From contig NZ_UTVH01000024.1 of the NCBI RefSeq assembly GCF_900585905.1, forward strand, positions 95,627 to 159,626: a stretch of 64,000 nucleotides of DNA, in the 5' to 3' direction. The notes under the pieces were generated by a model. The model saw only the letters and a program-made list of their open reading frames with translations. It did no database searches and was not told the origin of the DNA. The DNA comes from Pseudomonas viridiflava (GTDB lineage Bacteria; Pseudomonadota; Gammaproteobacteria; Pseudomonadales; Pseudomonadaceae). Below are positions 1-11,039 of the stretch, piece by piece. Position numbers and translations under genes: made by a program. How positions within the stretch are numbered: position 1 is the first letter of the stretch; every line of letters begins with the position of its first letter.

Positions 1-430
1 GTCCCAACTGCGCCGCCACTGGGCCATGAAGGGTTGCCAGCCCGGTGCGGTCCCAGAGGGCGCCATGGATTGCGGTGATGTCAGAAAACCCGACCACGAG
101 CTTCGGGTCACGCCGTACGGCATCGAAGTCCAGATCGGCGACGATACGTTGCGCGCCATAGCCACCGCGGGTGCAAAAGATCCCGCGTATCTGCGGGTCG
201 GCCAGTGCGGCATTGAAGTCAGCCAGGCGATGTTCGTCGGTCCCGGCATGAAACGACCAGGTGTCCAGCGCATGCGGGTAGATGCGAGGCTTGAGACCCC
301 AACTTTCAAGCACGCGGGCCGCATCCTCCACCTTGGCTGCCGTAGTTGGTCCGGCTGGCGATACCAGGGCGACGGTATCGCCAGCGCGCAGCATGTTGGG
401 GTGCAGGGTTTGCATACGGGTAGAAGGCAT
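1..430 (-). CDS. LD-carboxypeptidase (peptidase S66), N-terminal part
   Basis: Translating the minus strand from the ATG at 430 gives 143 residues without a stop, running off the window edge. It starts MPSTRMQTLHPN and contains AGDTVALVSPAGP, CTRGGYGAQRI (about residues 87-96) and VGFSDITAIHG (about 113-123). These are the N-terminal hallmarks of S66 LD-carboxypeptidases, which trim the terminal D-residue from murein tetrapeptides during cell-wall recycling or, in MccF members, cleave microcin C-type conjugates. The Ser in GFSD is the likely nucleophile, by family knowledge; the Glu and His partners would lie outside the window. It is divergent from the curA-like gene. Confidence 0.85.
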   Translation of the reverse strand, partial: MPSTRMQTLHPNMLRAGDTVALVSPAGPTTAAKVEDAARVLESWGLKPRIYPHALDTWSFHAGTDEHRLADFNAALADPQIRGIFCTRGGYGAQRIVADLDFDAVRRDPKLVVGFSDITAIHGALWDRTGLATLHGPVAAQLG

Positions 431-628
431 TGCTGACACTCACGCTCCAGGAAAAAGGGAAGGTAGTTAACCCGATTCCCCCTCGAAAATTCACCTAACT
501 ATATACCGCACTTTGCCGCTGCGACTCATCATCAAACTGGATCGAATGGCATTCGCTGACCGATCTTCACTTGCCGGATTGCCCTGCGGCCCCTTCAATA
601 GCAGCTCGATCCCTTTCAAGGAAGCGCC

Positions 629-1630
629 ATGAGCCCCCAGATCAATCGCCAGTTCTTGTTGACCAGACGCCCGTCAGGCGAGGCGAGCCGCGAAGATTTC
701 ATCTATCAACAGGTGCCGGTAGGTGAGCTGCAGGCCGGTCAGATTCTGCTCAAGAACCACTACCTGTCGCTGGACCCGGCCATGCGCGGCTGGATGAACG
801 AAGGCAAATCCTACATAGCGCCAGTGGCGCTGGGCGAGGTCATGCGAGCACTGGGCGTGGGCGAAGTGCTCGCCTCCAGCCACGAGCAGTTCGCCGTCGG
901 TGATTTCGTTCAGGGCGCCGTCGGCGTTCAGGATTATTTCCTTGGTGAGCCCAAGGGTTTTTACAAGGTAGACCCGAAACTGGCGCCGTTGCCGCGCTAT
1001 CTGTCAGCGCTGGGTATGACCGGTATGACTGCCTACTTTGCGTTGCTCGACGTCGGCGCACCGCAGAGCGGCGATACTGTGGTGATTTCCGGTGCCGCAG
1101 GCGCGGTGGGCAGCGTGGCCGGGCAGATTGCCAAACTCAAAGGTTGTCGGGTCATCGGCATCGCCGGTGGTCAGCAGAAATGTCAGTCACTGATCGATGA
1201 GCTGGGTTTCGACGGCGTCATCGACTACAAGAGCGAAGATGTCCTTGCCGGTCTCAAGCGCGAGTGCCCGCAGGGCGTCAATGTCTACTTCGATAACGTC
1301 GGCGGCGATATCCTCGATGCGGTGCTGAGTCGGCTGGCCCCCAAGGCACGCGTGGTGATCTGCGGCGCCATCAGTCAGTACAACACCACGGCAGTAAAAG
1401 GACCAGGCAACTACCTGTCGTTGCTGGTCAATCGTGCGCGCATGGAAGGTTTTGTGGTCATGGATTACGCGAGCCGGTTCGCCGCGGCAGGCCAGGAGAT
1501 GGCTGGCTGGATGAGCGAGGGCAAGCTCAAAAGCCGGGAACACATTGTCGAAGGCCTTGAGACCTTCCCGGAAACCTTGCAGAAGCTGTTCAAAGGCGAG
1601 AACTTCGGCAAGCTGATCCTGAAAGTCTGA
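629..1630 (+). CDS. NADP-dependent oxidoreductase, CurA-like MDR family
   Basis: This 333-residue medium-chain dehydrogenase/reductase has no zinc-ligand cysteines and resembles the CurA/leukotriene B4 12-hydroxydehydrogenase group. These enzymes use NADPH to reduce the double bond of alpha,beta-unsaturated ketones. The N-terminal GroES-like half includes LSLDPAMRGWM; the Rossmann half carries VVISGAAGAVGSVAGQIAK (about residues 151-169), the dinucleotide-binding glycine motif, and VYFDNVGGDILD. An AAGGAAG ribosome site sits just before the ATG. It is a monocistronic-looking plus-strand gene convergent with the metallopeptidase gene. The exact substrate cannot be told from sequence. Confidence 0.9.
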   Translation: MSPQINRQFLLTRRPSGEASREDFIYQQVPVGELQAGQILLKNHYLSLDPAMRGWMNEGKSYIAPVALGEVMRALGVGEVLASSHEQFAVGDFVQGAVGVQDYFLGEPKGFYKVDPKLAPLPRYLSALGMTGMTAYFALLDVGAPQSGDTVVISGAAGAVGSVAGQIAKLKGCRVIGIAGGQQKCQSLIDELGFDGVIDYKSEDVLAGLKRECPQGVNVYFDNVGGDILDAVLSRLAPKARVVICGAISQYNTTAVKGPGNYLSLLVNRARMEGFVVMDYASRFAAAGQEMAGWMSEGKLKSREHIVEGLETFPETLQKLFKGENFGKLILKV

Positions 1631-1640
1631 GGGTCTTAAA

Positions 1641-1678
1641 GCGGCGACGGATTCAGCCCATGACTGACCCATCGCCGC
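1641..1678. terminator. Candidate bidirectional terminator hairpin
   Basis: GCGGCGACGG at 1641-1650 pairs with CCATCGCCGC at 1669-1678, with one C-A mismatch. It lies between the convergent ends of the CurA-like gene and the metallopeptidase gene. The T-tract is weak on both sides (TTTAA on the minus strand), so the call rests mainly on hairpin and position. Confidence 0.4.
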
Positions 1679-1713
1679 GGTTATTCAACGCCACGGCGCA
1701 GACACCCAGCCCG

Positions 1714-2880
1714 TTACTGCGCCTGCAACACCTCATCGGCCTTGCCACCGGCGCCCTGGATCACCAGGTGAATGAAATGCAGCTTGCCGATGACGGCAGG
1801 TGGCAAAACGAACGGGTAAAAGTCGGGCTGGCCCATGCTGCGCGACAATTCGTTGAGCATGCTTGCCAGCTCGATCCAGGCGTTGACGAAGGACAGAAAC
1901 GCCGGACCGCCCGGATGCTGCGGGTCGTACAGGGTCTCTGGCGGGAATGGCTGGAAATCCAGCTCCATGTCACGCGCACTCATGCCAAAGCCCAGCGCAG
2001 TATCCACCGCGTCCATCATGTGCAGGTAATGCGCCCACGTCTCTGCCCAGTCTTCCCATGGGTGCATGGTGGCGTAAGCGCTGACAAAGTTCTCCTGCCA
2101 GTCTGCCGGGGCACCGTGCTGGTAGTGATGATCCAGGGCCTCGGCGTAACTCGCGCGTTCATCGCCGAACAGGTTGCGAAAGCCTTCTTCCCAGCGGCTC
2201 TGAGCAATCAACCGGTCCCAGTAATAGTGGCCGACTTCATGGCGGAAATGGCCCAGCAGGGTGCGATAAGGCTCATGCATGTCGACCCGGACTTTTTCCC
2301 GGTGGGCGTCGTCGGCTTCCTTGACGTCCAGGGTGATCAAGCCATTGGCATGGCCGGTGGTCGGCGGTTTGCCTTCCAGGTCAACGCCGACGAAATCGAA
2401 AGCCAGACCACGTTCTTCGTCCTGGGTTTTGGAAATGACTTTCAGGCCCAGCGTGATCAGTTGCGCCACCAGCCGCCGTTTGGCTGTCTCGACCTTGCGC
2501 CAGCGTTCGCCGTTCTCGACGATGGACAGGTCCGGGATGGTCCTGTTGAGGCTGCAGGCGATGCAGAAATCACCGGCATTGAGCGCCGGAAACACCCAGT
2601 TGCAAGCGGCTGGCGTGGCGAGGTTGGCGCAGCGTCGATAAAGCCCGGCGCCGGGCTCGTCGCTCATGCGCCAGCTGTGTTGATCCGGCCCGGCCTCGAA
2701 CGCCGCCATGCGGCCCTGCTCCGGCAAGTAGCCCAACGCGGCATTGCAGGCCAGGCACTGCGTGTTGGGAAAGAAGATCGGCTGGCCGCATCGGCACTGC
2801 CAGACTTTACTGTGGCGTTTGCTCTCACCGATGAAGGGCGCGGCGATGCGCGAACTGAGTTGCTCGAAAAACCGGAACAT
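1714..2880 (-). CDS. Zinc-ribbon putative zinc metallopeptidase
   Basis: The protein has 388 residues from the ATG at 2880, chosen over an upstream ATG because AGGAG lies six bases before it. The N-terminus carries zinc-ribbon cysteine pairs (CRCGQ, CLAC) and a second set (CRRCANL, CIAC). The middle carries LGHFRHEVGHYYWDRL, an HExGH metal-binding motif. This layout fits the uncharacterised bacterial family of putative zinc-binding metallopeptidases with an N-terminal zinc ribbon. No signal peptide is evident, suggesting a cytoplasmic protein. It follows ligA on the same strand after 150 bases. Substrate unknown. Confidence 0.85.
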   Translation of the reverse strand: MFRFFEQLSSRIAAPFIGESKRHSKVWQCRCGQPIFFPNTQCLACNAALGYLPEQGRMAAFEAGPDQHSWRMSDEPGAGLYRRCANLATPAACNWVFPALNAGDFCIACSLNRTIPDLSIVENGERWRKVETAKRRLVAQLITLGLKVISKTQDEERGLAFDFVGVDLEGKPPTTGHANGLITLDVKEADDAHREKVRVDMHEPYRTLLGHFRHEVGHYYWDRLIAQSRWEEGFRNLFGDERASYAEALDHHYQHGAPADWQENFVSAYATMHPWEDWAETWAHYLHMMDAVDTALGFGMSARDMELDFQPFPPETLYDPQHPGGPAFLSFVNAWIELASMLNELSRSMGQPDFYPFVLPPAVIGKLHFIHLVIQGAGGKADEVLQAQ

Positions 2881-3030
2881 GGCGATCTCCTGTAGGCCAG
2901 CAAGCACTAGATCACCGCCTCGACCGGTCGTTCCGTTGACGCTGATGAAGCGCCTGCTCAGCGAGCATGTACCCCGCCATCCCTCAAAAACCCTGACGAT
3001 GAGCCTGTCCGGGCAAGCGGCGATCAGGCC

Positions 3031-5379
<2,349 letters not shown>

Positions 5380-5385
5380 TCAAAG

Positions 5386-5409
5386 CAAAAGAGCAGCCTA
5401 GGCTGCTCT
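5386..5409 (-). terminator. Rho-independent terminator after zipA
   Basis: On the minus strand AGAGCAG-CCTAGG-CTGCTCT (5409-5390) is followed by TTTT. It lies between the zipA stop and the ligA start, so ligA probably depends on readthrough or on a promoter very close to its start. Confidence 0.6.
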
Positions 5410-5435
5410 ATGTGTAGATTCGCTGCAGACCAATT

Positions 5436-5510
5436 GCAGGAGCCAACTGGTTGGCGACAGGCGCAGCGCGCTTCTGCTGCAATCCGCCTCGCCAACAAGT
5501 TGGCTCCTAC
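5436..5510. repeat. REP doublet (REPIN-like)
   Basis: AGGAGCCAACTGGTTGGCGA at 5438-5457 faces its near-perfect reverse complement at 5489-5508, with a short variable centre. Each arm is itself a small palindrome. The same element, with one base changed, recurs at 17145-17204. This is the structure of Pseudomonas repetitive extragenic palindromes arranged as an inverted pair. Confidence 0.8.
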
Positions 5511-5529
5511 AGGACCTGCATCCTGACGA

Positions 5530-6369
5530 TCAACGACGATGCGTCAGGGCGCGGCGTTCGAACTCGACGATGCGCTGACGGTAATGCTCGATGGTTTGCG
5601 CTGTCATCACACTGCGCTGGTCATCTTTGAGTTCACCGTTGAGCTCGTGAGCCAGTTTGCGCGCTGCCGCCACCATCACGTCGAACGCCTGCTTGGGATG
5701 ACGCGGCCCCGGCAGGCCGAGGAAGAAACTCACGGCGCGGGTGCTGAAATGATCGATGTCATCGAGATCAAACACACCGGGCTTGACCGCATTAGCCATG
5801 GAGAACAGCACTTCGCCGTTACCCGCCATGCTTTCGTGGCGATGGAAAATGTCCATTTCGCCGAACCGCAGGCCGCTTTCGAGAATGTTCTGCAGCAACG
5901 CCGGGCCTTTGAAACCACTTTCATCGCGGCAAATCACACTGATCACCAGCACTTCTTCAACCGGCGGCAGGTCCTTGTCTTCAGTGATGCGCTGGGCAGG
6001 CTTGTCGTCCTTGAAATCATCGTCACGTCCAGTGAACAGGCTAGGACCGTCGAGATCAAGGTTGAGGTCGCCCTGCTGCGGTTCATCCTTGCGTTTATTA
6101 GCGCGTTTACTTTCCCGTGGCGTGGCGCTCATCGAAGGCAGGTCGCCTTCATCCAGCTGTGGCTCCTTGTGGCTGTCGAGCACACGTGGCGGCCCCAGCA
6201 CCTCGGCGGACGAAGGTTCGTCATCATCCGGCAGGTTGGAAAAGCTCCGGTCGAGCCTGAATTTCAGTTTTCCCTTGCTGCCGCGCATACGGCGCCAGCC
6301 GTCAAAAAGAATACCGGCAATGACAATGATGCCGATGACGATCAGCCACTCGCGCAGACCGATTTCCAT
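5530..6369 (-). CDS. zipA: Cell division protein ZipA
   Basis: ZipA tethers FtsZ polymers to the inner membrane at the division septum. The 279-residue protein has the expected layout: one N-terminal membrane anchor (about residues 7-23, [19 protein letters not shown]), a charged linker rich in Asp, Pro and Lys (about 25-135), and a C-terminal FtsZ-binding domain beginning near [17 protein letters not shown]. It lies between smc and ligA, the usual pseudomonad order. A terminator-like hairpin follows its stop codon. Confidence 0.95.
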   Translation of the reverse strand: MEIGLREWLIVIGIIVIAGILFDGWRRMRGSKGKLKFRLDRSFSNLPDDDEPSSAEVLGPPRVLDSHKEPQLDEGDLPSMSATPRESKRANKRKDEPQQGDLNLDLDGPSLFTGRDDDFKDDKPAQRITEDKDLPPVEEVLVISVICRDESGFKGPALLQNILESGLRFGEMDIFHRHESMAGNGEVLFSMANAVKPGVFDLDDIDHFSTRAVSFFLGLPGPRHPKQAFDVMVAAARKLAHELNGELKDDQRSVMTAQTIEHYRQRIVEFERRALTHRR

Positions 6370-6585
6370 GTAATCCAGTGCCTCTAATAAAGAATGCTGA
6401 AAATAAGGGCCTAAACCCCTTTAAAACGTGGTGCCAAGTCCATGTTCTGACTGGCAATTTGCCCACGCGAAAAGAAAAAGTGGACATTAAGCTAGCACGA
6501 CCAAAGGCAACTTTACACCGTCTGTTACATCTGGTTGCTGCGGATTGCGATAACTCCTACACACACCCTGCGCCGGGCCGAAGTC

Positions 6586-6603
6586 AAAAGCCCTGTTCAG
6601 GGC
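6586..6603 (-). terminator. Terminator-like hairpin after smc
   Basis: On the minus strand GCCCTG-AA-CAGGGC is followed by TTTT, about 10 bases after the smc stop. The stem is short (6 bp), so this may be a weak terminator or 3' processing hairpin. The rest of the smc-zipA gap (6370-6585) shows no gene. Confidence 0.5.
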
Positions 6604-6610
6604 ACCACTG

Positions 6611-9600
6611 TCAGCTCTCCACCAGCGCCATTGCCTCTTCCACATCGACTGCAACAAGCCGCGAACAGCCCGGCTCGTGCATGGTCACACCCATCAGTTG
6701 ATCCGCCATTTCCATCGCGATCTTGTTGTGGGTGATGTAGATGAACTGCACGGTTTGCGACATCTCCTTGACCAGCCGCGCATAGCGCCCGACGTTGGCG
6801 TCATCCAGCGGCGCATCCACTTCGTCGAGCATGCAGAACGGCGCCGGGTTGAGTTTGAAAATGGCAAAAACCAGTGCCAGCGCGGTCAGTGCCTTCTCGC
6901 CGCCCGACAGCAGATGGATCGTGCTGTTCTTCTTGCCAGGCGGGCGCGCCATGATCGTTACCCCTGTATCGAGTAAATCTTCGCCCGTCAGTTCCAAATA
7001 AGCAGAGCCGCCACCGAAAACTTTTGGAAAAAGTGCCTGAATTCCGCTGTTTATCTGATCAAAGGTGTCCTTGAAGCGATTACGGGTTTCCTTGTCGATC
7101 TTGCGGATCACGTTTTCCAGGGTTTCCAGTGCCTCCACCAGATCGGCGTTTTGCGCATCCAGATAGCGCTTGCGCTCGGACTGCTGCTGATATTCGTCGA
7201 TGGCGGCCAGGTTGATCGCACCCAGGCGCTGAATCCGCCCGGCGATACGTTCGAGCTCCTCTTCGGCATCCTTTTCATTGGCCTGGGCCGTCAATGTGGC
7301 AAGCACGCCATGCAGGTCATAGCCGTCTTCCAGCAACTGGTCCTGCAACGCCGTGCGCCGCACGGTCAGCGATTGCCACTCCATGCGCTGCTGTTCGAGC
7401 TGCCCGCGCAGCAACTGCGATTGCTGCTCGGCCTGAGTACGGCGTTTTTCCGCGTCGCGCAACTGGAGGTCGGCATCTTCCAGCGCATTCTTGGCGGTGC
7501 GCATCTCGTCGTCCACCGCCATGCGCCGCTCGAGTAATTCTTCAAGTTTCAGGCGCAGCTCTTCCAGCGGCGCTTCGCCCTCTTCCAGATTGAGATTGAG
7601 CTGCTCGCGCTTCTCGCTCAGGCGCTCGGACTGCATCTCCAGACGCTCCAGTGCCTGGCGAGTGGAATCGTGCTGCGCCCGCAGCGAACCCAGACGCACG
7701 GCCAACTGATGCGCGTGGTCCTTGTGCTGCCGGGCTTCCTGGCGAATCCGGTCGAGCCGTTCACGCAGGCTGTCGCGCTCGACCTGCAGCGACTCGCGCT
7801 GCTCGGTATCCAGCGCCATGCTGTCCAGCGCATCTTGCAATTGCAGACGCGATTCGCCCAGTTGCTCATGCTCGATGGCGCGCTGCTCAGCCAGTTCGGC
7901 CAGCTCTTCATCAAGACGCGAGCGGCGTAATGTCAGTTGCTCGACTTTGACTTTGGCCGCCGACAGCTGCGCGCGCAGTTCGCTCTGCTGGCGGGTTTCA
8001 TCCTGCACCTGGCGGCGCAGATCTTCGCGGCCCTGCTCCTGGCGCGACTGCTGATCGCGCAGGTGCAGCAGTTGCTCTTCAAGGCTTTCGAGACTGGCTT
8101 CGCGTTCATCGCGTTCCAGTTCGAGCCGTTGCAGCTCATGCCCCCGGGCGAGCACGCCGCTTTGTGCTTCACTGGCGCGGCGCACCCGCAGGAAATTGCG
8201 CCCGACCCAGTAGCCATCGCGACTGATCAGGCTTTGCCCGACGCCCAACTGAGCGCGCTCGGCCAGTGCCTGATCAAGGGTGTGCACCGGGCGAACCTGG
8301 CCGAGCCAGCTCGACAGGTCCATGGCGCTGTCGACCTTGTCCAGCAGGCTGCCGGTCATCGGGCTGGCGGCACTGCTGCCGGCGCTGACCAGGCGCAGGT
8401 CACCCTGTTCGAAGCCGACCAGATCCAGCGCGTCGAAATCGTCCACCAGCACCGCTTGCAGGTCTGCGCCCAGTACGGTTTCCACGGCCAGCTCCCAGCC
8501 TGCCTCGACTTGCAGCCCTTCGGCCAGCCGGGGACGCTCGGCCAGCTCGTGGGCGCGCAGCCACTCGGCGGTGCCGCTGTCCGGGTCCAGGGCCGCCTGC
8601 TGCAAGGCCTCCAGTGAAGCCAGACGGCCATTGAGTCGCTGCAGCTCGCCCTGAGCCTGCTGTTGCGCCTGGCTGGCGCGCTGCAACTCATTGCGCAAAT
8701 GCTCCAGCCGCTCCACTGCCTGTTCTTCGCTCAGGTGCAGTTCTTCCAGGGTCATGTCCCGAGCGGCGAGGTCTTCGTCCAGCTGCGCGATCGCTGCGTC
8801 TTCCGGATCGGCCTTGAGCAATTGCAGCTCCTCACCCAGGCGACGCTGACGCTCGGCCAGACGTTCCAGGCTGTGTTCGAGCTGTTGAATGCGCGACTGC
8901 TGCACCTCGGCCTGACGTCGGGGCTCGGCCGATTGCAGGTTGAAGCTGTCCCACTTCTCCTGCCAGCCGTGCATGGCGCTTTCAGCCTCTTCCAGCGAGG
9001 CAGCGGACTCCTCGGCGGCAGCGCTGGTCATTTCCTGCTCGGGTTCGAGCATTTCAAGCTCTTCACCCAGCGTCGCCAGCAAGGTGCGGTCATGGCCCAG
9101 GTGTGATTCCGTTTCCTGCCGGGCCCGCTCGGCCTCGCGCAGGTCGTCCTGCAGTTGCCGCAGGCGCTGCTGACCGTGCTGGATGCTCTGCTCGACGCGG
9201 GCGATATCGCCGCCCACGGAATAGAAGCGGCCCTGCACCAGGTTGAACCGCTCGGACAACTCATGATGGCCGTCGCGCAGGCGTTCAATGCTGGCATCAG
9301 CGCTGCGCTGATCAGCCACCAGCGCTTCGAAACCCACCTCCTGATTGCCGATCACCGCCTCGCGCTGACCCACCTGTTCATTCAGCGCCTGCCAGCGCAA
9401 TGCCGACAGTTGCGCCTTGAGCTGGCGCTCTTCGGCCTTGTATTCCTGATACTTCTCCGCGGCCTGGGCCTGACGGTGCAGACGTTCCAGCTGGCGTTCC
9501 AGTTCCTCGCGCAGGTCGGTCAGGCGGGCCAGGTTGTCATGGGTGCGGCGGATGCGGTTTTCGGTTTCCCGTCGCCGCTCCTTGTATTTGGAGATACCCG

Positions 9601-10102
9601 CCGCTTCTTCGATGAAATTGCGCAGGTCTTCGGGTTTGGCTTCGATCAGCTTCGAGATCATCCCCTGCTCGATGATCGAGTAGCTGCGCGGGCCCAGGCC
9701 AGTGCCGAGGAAAATATCGGTGATGTCGCGGCGACGGCATTTAGTGCCGTTCAGGTAATAAGTGTTCTGGCTGTCGCGGGTAACCTTGCGGCGGATGGAG
9801 ATTTCCGCATAGCTGGCGTACTCGCCCACCAGGGTGGCGTCGGAATTATCGAACACCAACTCGATGCTGGCCTGGCTCACCGGTTTGCGGCTGGTGGACC
9901 CGTTGAAAATGACGTCGGTCATCGACTCGCCACGCAGGTTCTTGGCCGAGCTCTCGCCCATGACCCAGCGCACCGCGTCGATGATGTTGGATTTGCCGCA
10001 GCCGTTGGGGCCGACGACAGCCGCCATGTTGCTGGGGAAGTTCACCGTGGTGGGGTCGACGAAGGACTTGAACCCCGCCAGCTTGATGCACTTGAGCCGC
10101 AT
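6611..10102 (-). CDS. smc: Chromosome segregation ATPase SMC
   Basis: SMC compacts and organises the chromosome with ScpA and ScpB. The 1163-residue protein starts MRLKCIKLAGFKSFVDPT and carries Walker A GPNGCGKSN (about residues 32-40), long coiled coils rich in Glu, Gln, Arg and Leu, a globular hinge (about 500-640), the ABC signature LSGGEKALTALAL and Walker B FCMLDEVDAPLD near the C-terminus. The length is normal for the family. Its ATG lies three bases after the stop of the upstream gntR gene, so the two are probably co-transcribed. Confidence 0.97.
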   Translation of the reverse strand: MRLKCIKLAGFKSFVDPTTVNFPSNMAAVVGPNGCGKSNIIDAVRWVMGESSAKNLRGESMTDVIFNGSTSRKPVSQASIELVFDNSDATLVGEYASYAEISIRRKVTRDSQNTYYLNGTKCRRRDITDIFLGTGLGPRSYSIIEQGMISKLIEAKPEDLRNFIEEAAGISKYKERRRETENRIRRTHDNLARLTDLREELERQLERLHRQAQAAEKYQEYKAEERQLKAQLSALRWQALNEQVGQREAVIGNQEVGFEALVADQRSADASIERLRDGHHELSERFNLVQGRFYSVGGDIARVEQSIQHGQQRLRQLQDDLREAERARQETESHLGHDRTLLATLGEELEMLEPEQEMTSAAAEESAASLEEAESAMHGWQEKWDSFNLQSAEPRRQAEVQQSRIQQLEHSLERLAERQRRLGEELQLLKADPEDAAIAQLDEDLAARDMTLEELHLSEEQAVERLEHLRNELQRASQAQQQAQGELQRLNGRLASLEALQQAALDPDSGTAEWLRAHELAERPRLAEGLQVEAGWELAVETVLGADLQAVLVDDFDALDLVGFEQGDLRLVSAGSSAASPMTGSLLDKVDSAMDLSSWLGQVRPVHTLDQALAERAQLGVGQSLISRDGYWVGRNFLRVRRASEAQSGVLARGHELQRLELERDEREASLESLEEQLLHLRDQQSRQEQGREDLRRQVQDETRQQSELRAQLSAAKVKVEQLTLRRSRLDEELAELAEQRAIEHEQLGESRLQLQDALDSMALDTEQRESLQVERDSLRERLDRIRQEARQHKDHAHQLAVRLGSLRAQHDSTRQALERLEMQSERLSEKREQLNLNLEEGEAPLEELRLKLEELLERRMAVDDEMRTAKNALEDADLQLRDAEKRRTQAEQQSQLLRGQLEQQRMEWQSLTVRRTALQDQLLEDGYDLHGVLATLTAQANEKDAEEELERIAGRIQRLGAINLAAIDEYQQQSERKRYLDAQNADLVEALETLENVIRKIDKETRNRFKDTFDQINSGIQALFPKVFGGGSAYLELTGEDLLDTGVTIMARPPGKKNSTIHLLSGGEKALTALALVFAIFKLNPAPFCMLDEVDAPLDDANVGRYARLVKEMSQTVQFIYITHNKIAMEMADQLMGVTMHEPGCSRLVAVDVEEAMALVES

Positions 10103-10105
10103 GGG

Positions 10106-10765
10106 TCAGTGGGCGCCCAGTGCCGAGAGCACGATCTGGCAACTGCGCTGGCCGTAATCGGTAAGCACCCGGCGCACTTGGGCAGTGTCGCGGGCCATTA
10201 CGGCAGCGAGCAACTGCTCGAACAGGGTCAGGTAGTCGCTCATTTCCGCCTTGCGCTGCTCCAGCGCGAAGTAATAGCTGCGGCTCATGGCAGGCTGCAG
10301 ATTATCCACGGTCTCTTGCAGATACGGATTGTCGGCAAAGGGGTAGGCAGCGCGCATGATATTGAAGCAGTCCTCGACGAATGACTTCACATCCTGCGCT
10401 TCGTAGCTGGCAATCAGGCGTTGTTGAATCTGCAGAAACGGCGCCAGATCACTCTGCTGCTGCCATTTTTGCGCCACGGCGTTGCCCAGCAGAATGTACA
10501 GCTCGCCCATCAGCGTGCACAGGCTTTGCACATTGTGGGCATTGAGTTCAGTGACCTGCGCGCCACGGCGCGGCAGAATCGCGACCAGGTGGCGGCGCTC
10601 AAGGATCAACAACGCTTCGCGCACCGACCCGCGGCTGACATTGAGCGCCAGCGTGACCTTCTGTTCCTGGATGCGCTCGCCCGGCTTCAGTTCGCCACGG
10701 ATGATCCGCTCGGCAAGGTGGTGAGCAATTTGCTCGGCGAGGCTGTCGGGCGCCTTGAACGTCAT
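10106..10765 (-). CDS. GntR-family (FadR/FCD type) transcriptional regulator
   Basis: The 219-residue protein from the ATG at 10765 has a winged-helix domain (residues about 8-75, LAEQIAHHLAERIIRGELKPGERI, then SRGSVREALLILERRHLV) and a helical FCD-type ligand domain. The start was chosen over a longer frame to 10939 because the homology begins there and GGAAAG precedes it. FCD regulators commonly sense small organic acids. Its neighbour to the right is the divergent xdhABC operon, so control of purine catabolism is likely by context. It also precedes smc by three bases. Confidence 0.9.
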   Translation of the reverse strand: MTFKAPDSLAEQIAHHLAERIIRGELKPGERIQEQKVTLALNVSRGSVREALLILERRHLVAILPRRGAQVTELNAHNVQSLCTLMGELYILLGNAVAQKWQQQSDLAPFLQIQQRLIASYEAQDVKSFVEDCFNIMRAAYPFADNPYLQETVDNLQPAMSRSYYFALEQRKAEMSDYLTLFEQLLAAVMARDTAQVRRVLTDYGQRSCQIVLSALGAH

Positions 10766-10944
10766 GTCTTTCCAGATACCTGTAATAACCAAGCGGCGCA
10801 GTGTATCCCAACCCGGGCCAATGGCGCAGGGCCATACAGGTGGAAACTGGCACGAAACCGGCAAATGTTTTGTCCGGTCAGGTATCACGCGTTTACGCTG
10901 CACCAGAGAAGGTCGGCGACGTGCCGGTGAAACCTGCAAATTCC

Positions 10945-10981
10945 TGACTTCATGGTCAGAAACCCGTTGACCATGAAGTCA
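10945..10981. promoter_or_regulatory. Perfect 14-bp inverted repeat before xdhA
   Basis: TGACTTCATGGTCA at 10945-10958 and TGACCATGAAGTCA at 10968-10981 are exact reverse complements separated by nine bases. The element lies in the divergent gntR/xdhA intergenic region, about 60 bases before the xdhA start. It could be an operator for a dimeric regulator or an mRNA-level hairpin in the xdhA leader. No T-tract follows, so a terminator is less likely. Confidence 0.6.
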
Positions 10982-11039
10982 CACCTGATAGATTCAGCGA
11001 CATGTCCGATGACCGGAAATAGTGCGCAGAGGGCCTTTC

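Noticed and set aside
1660..2895. Long plus-strand frame opposite the metallopeptidase gene (411 codons)
   Set aside because: It is the shadow of the minus-strand gene with HEVGH and zinc-ribbon motifs; its own translation has no recognisable pattern and no ribosome site.
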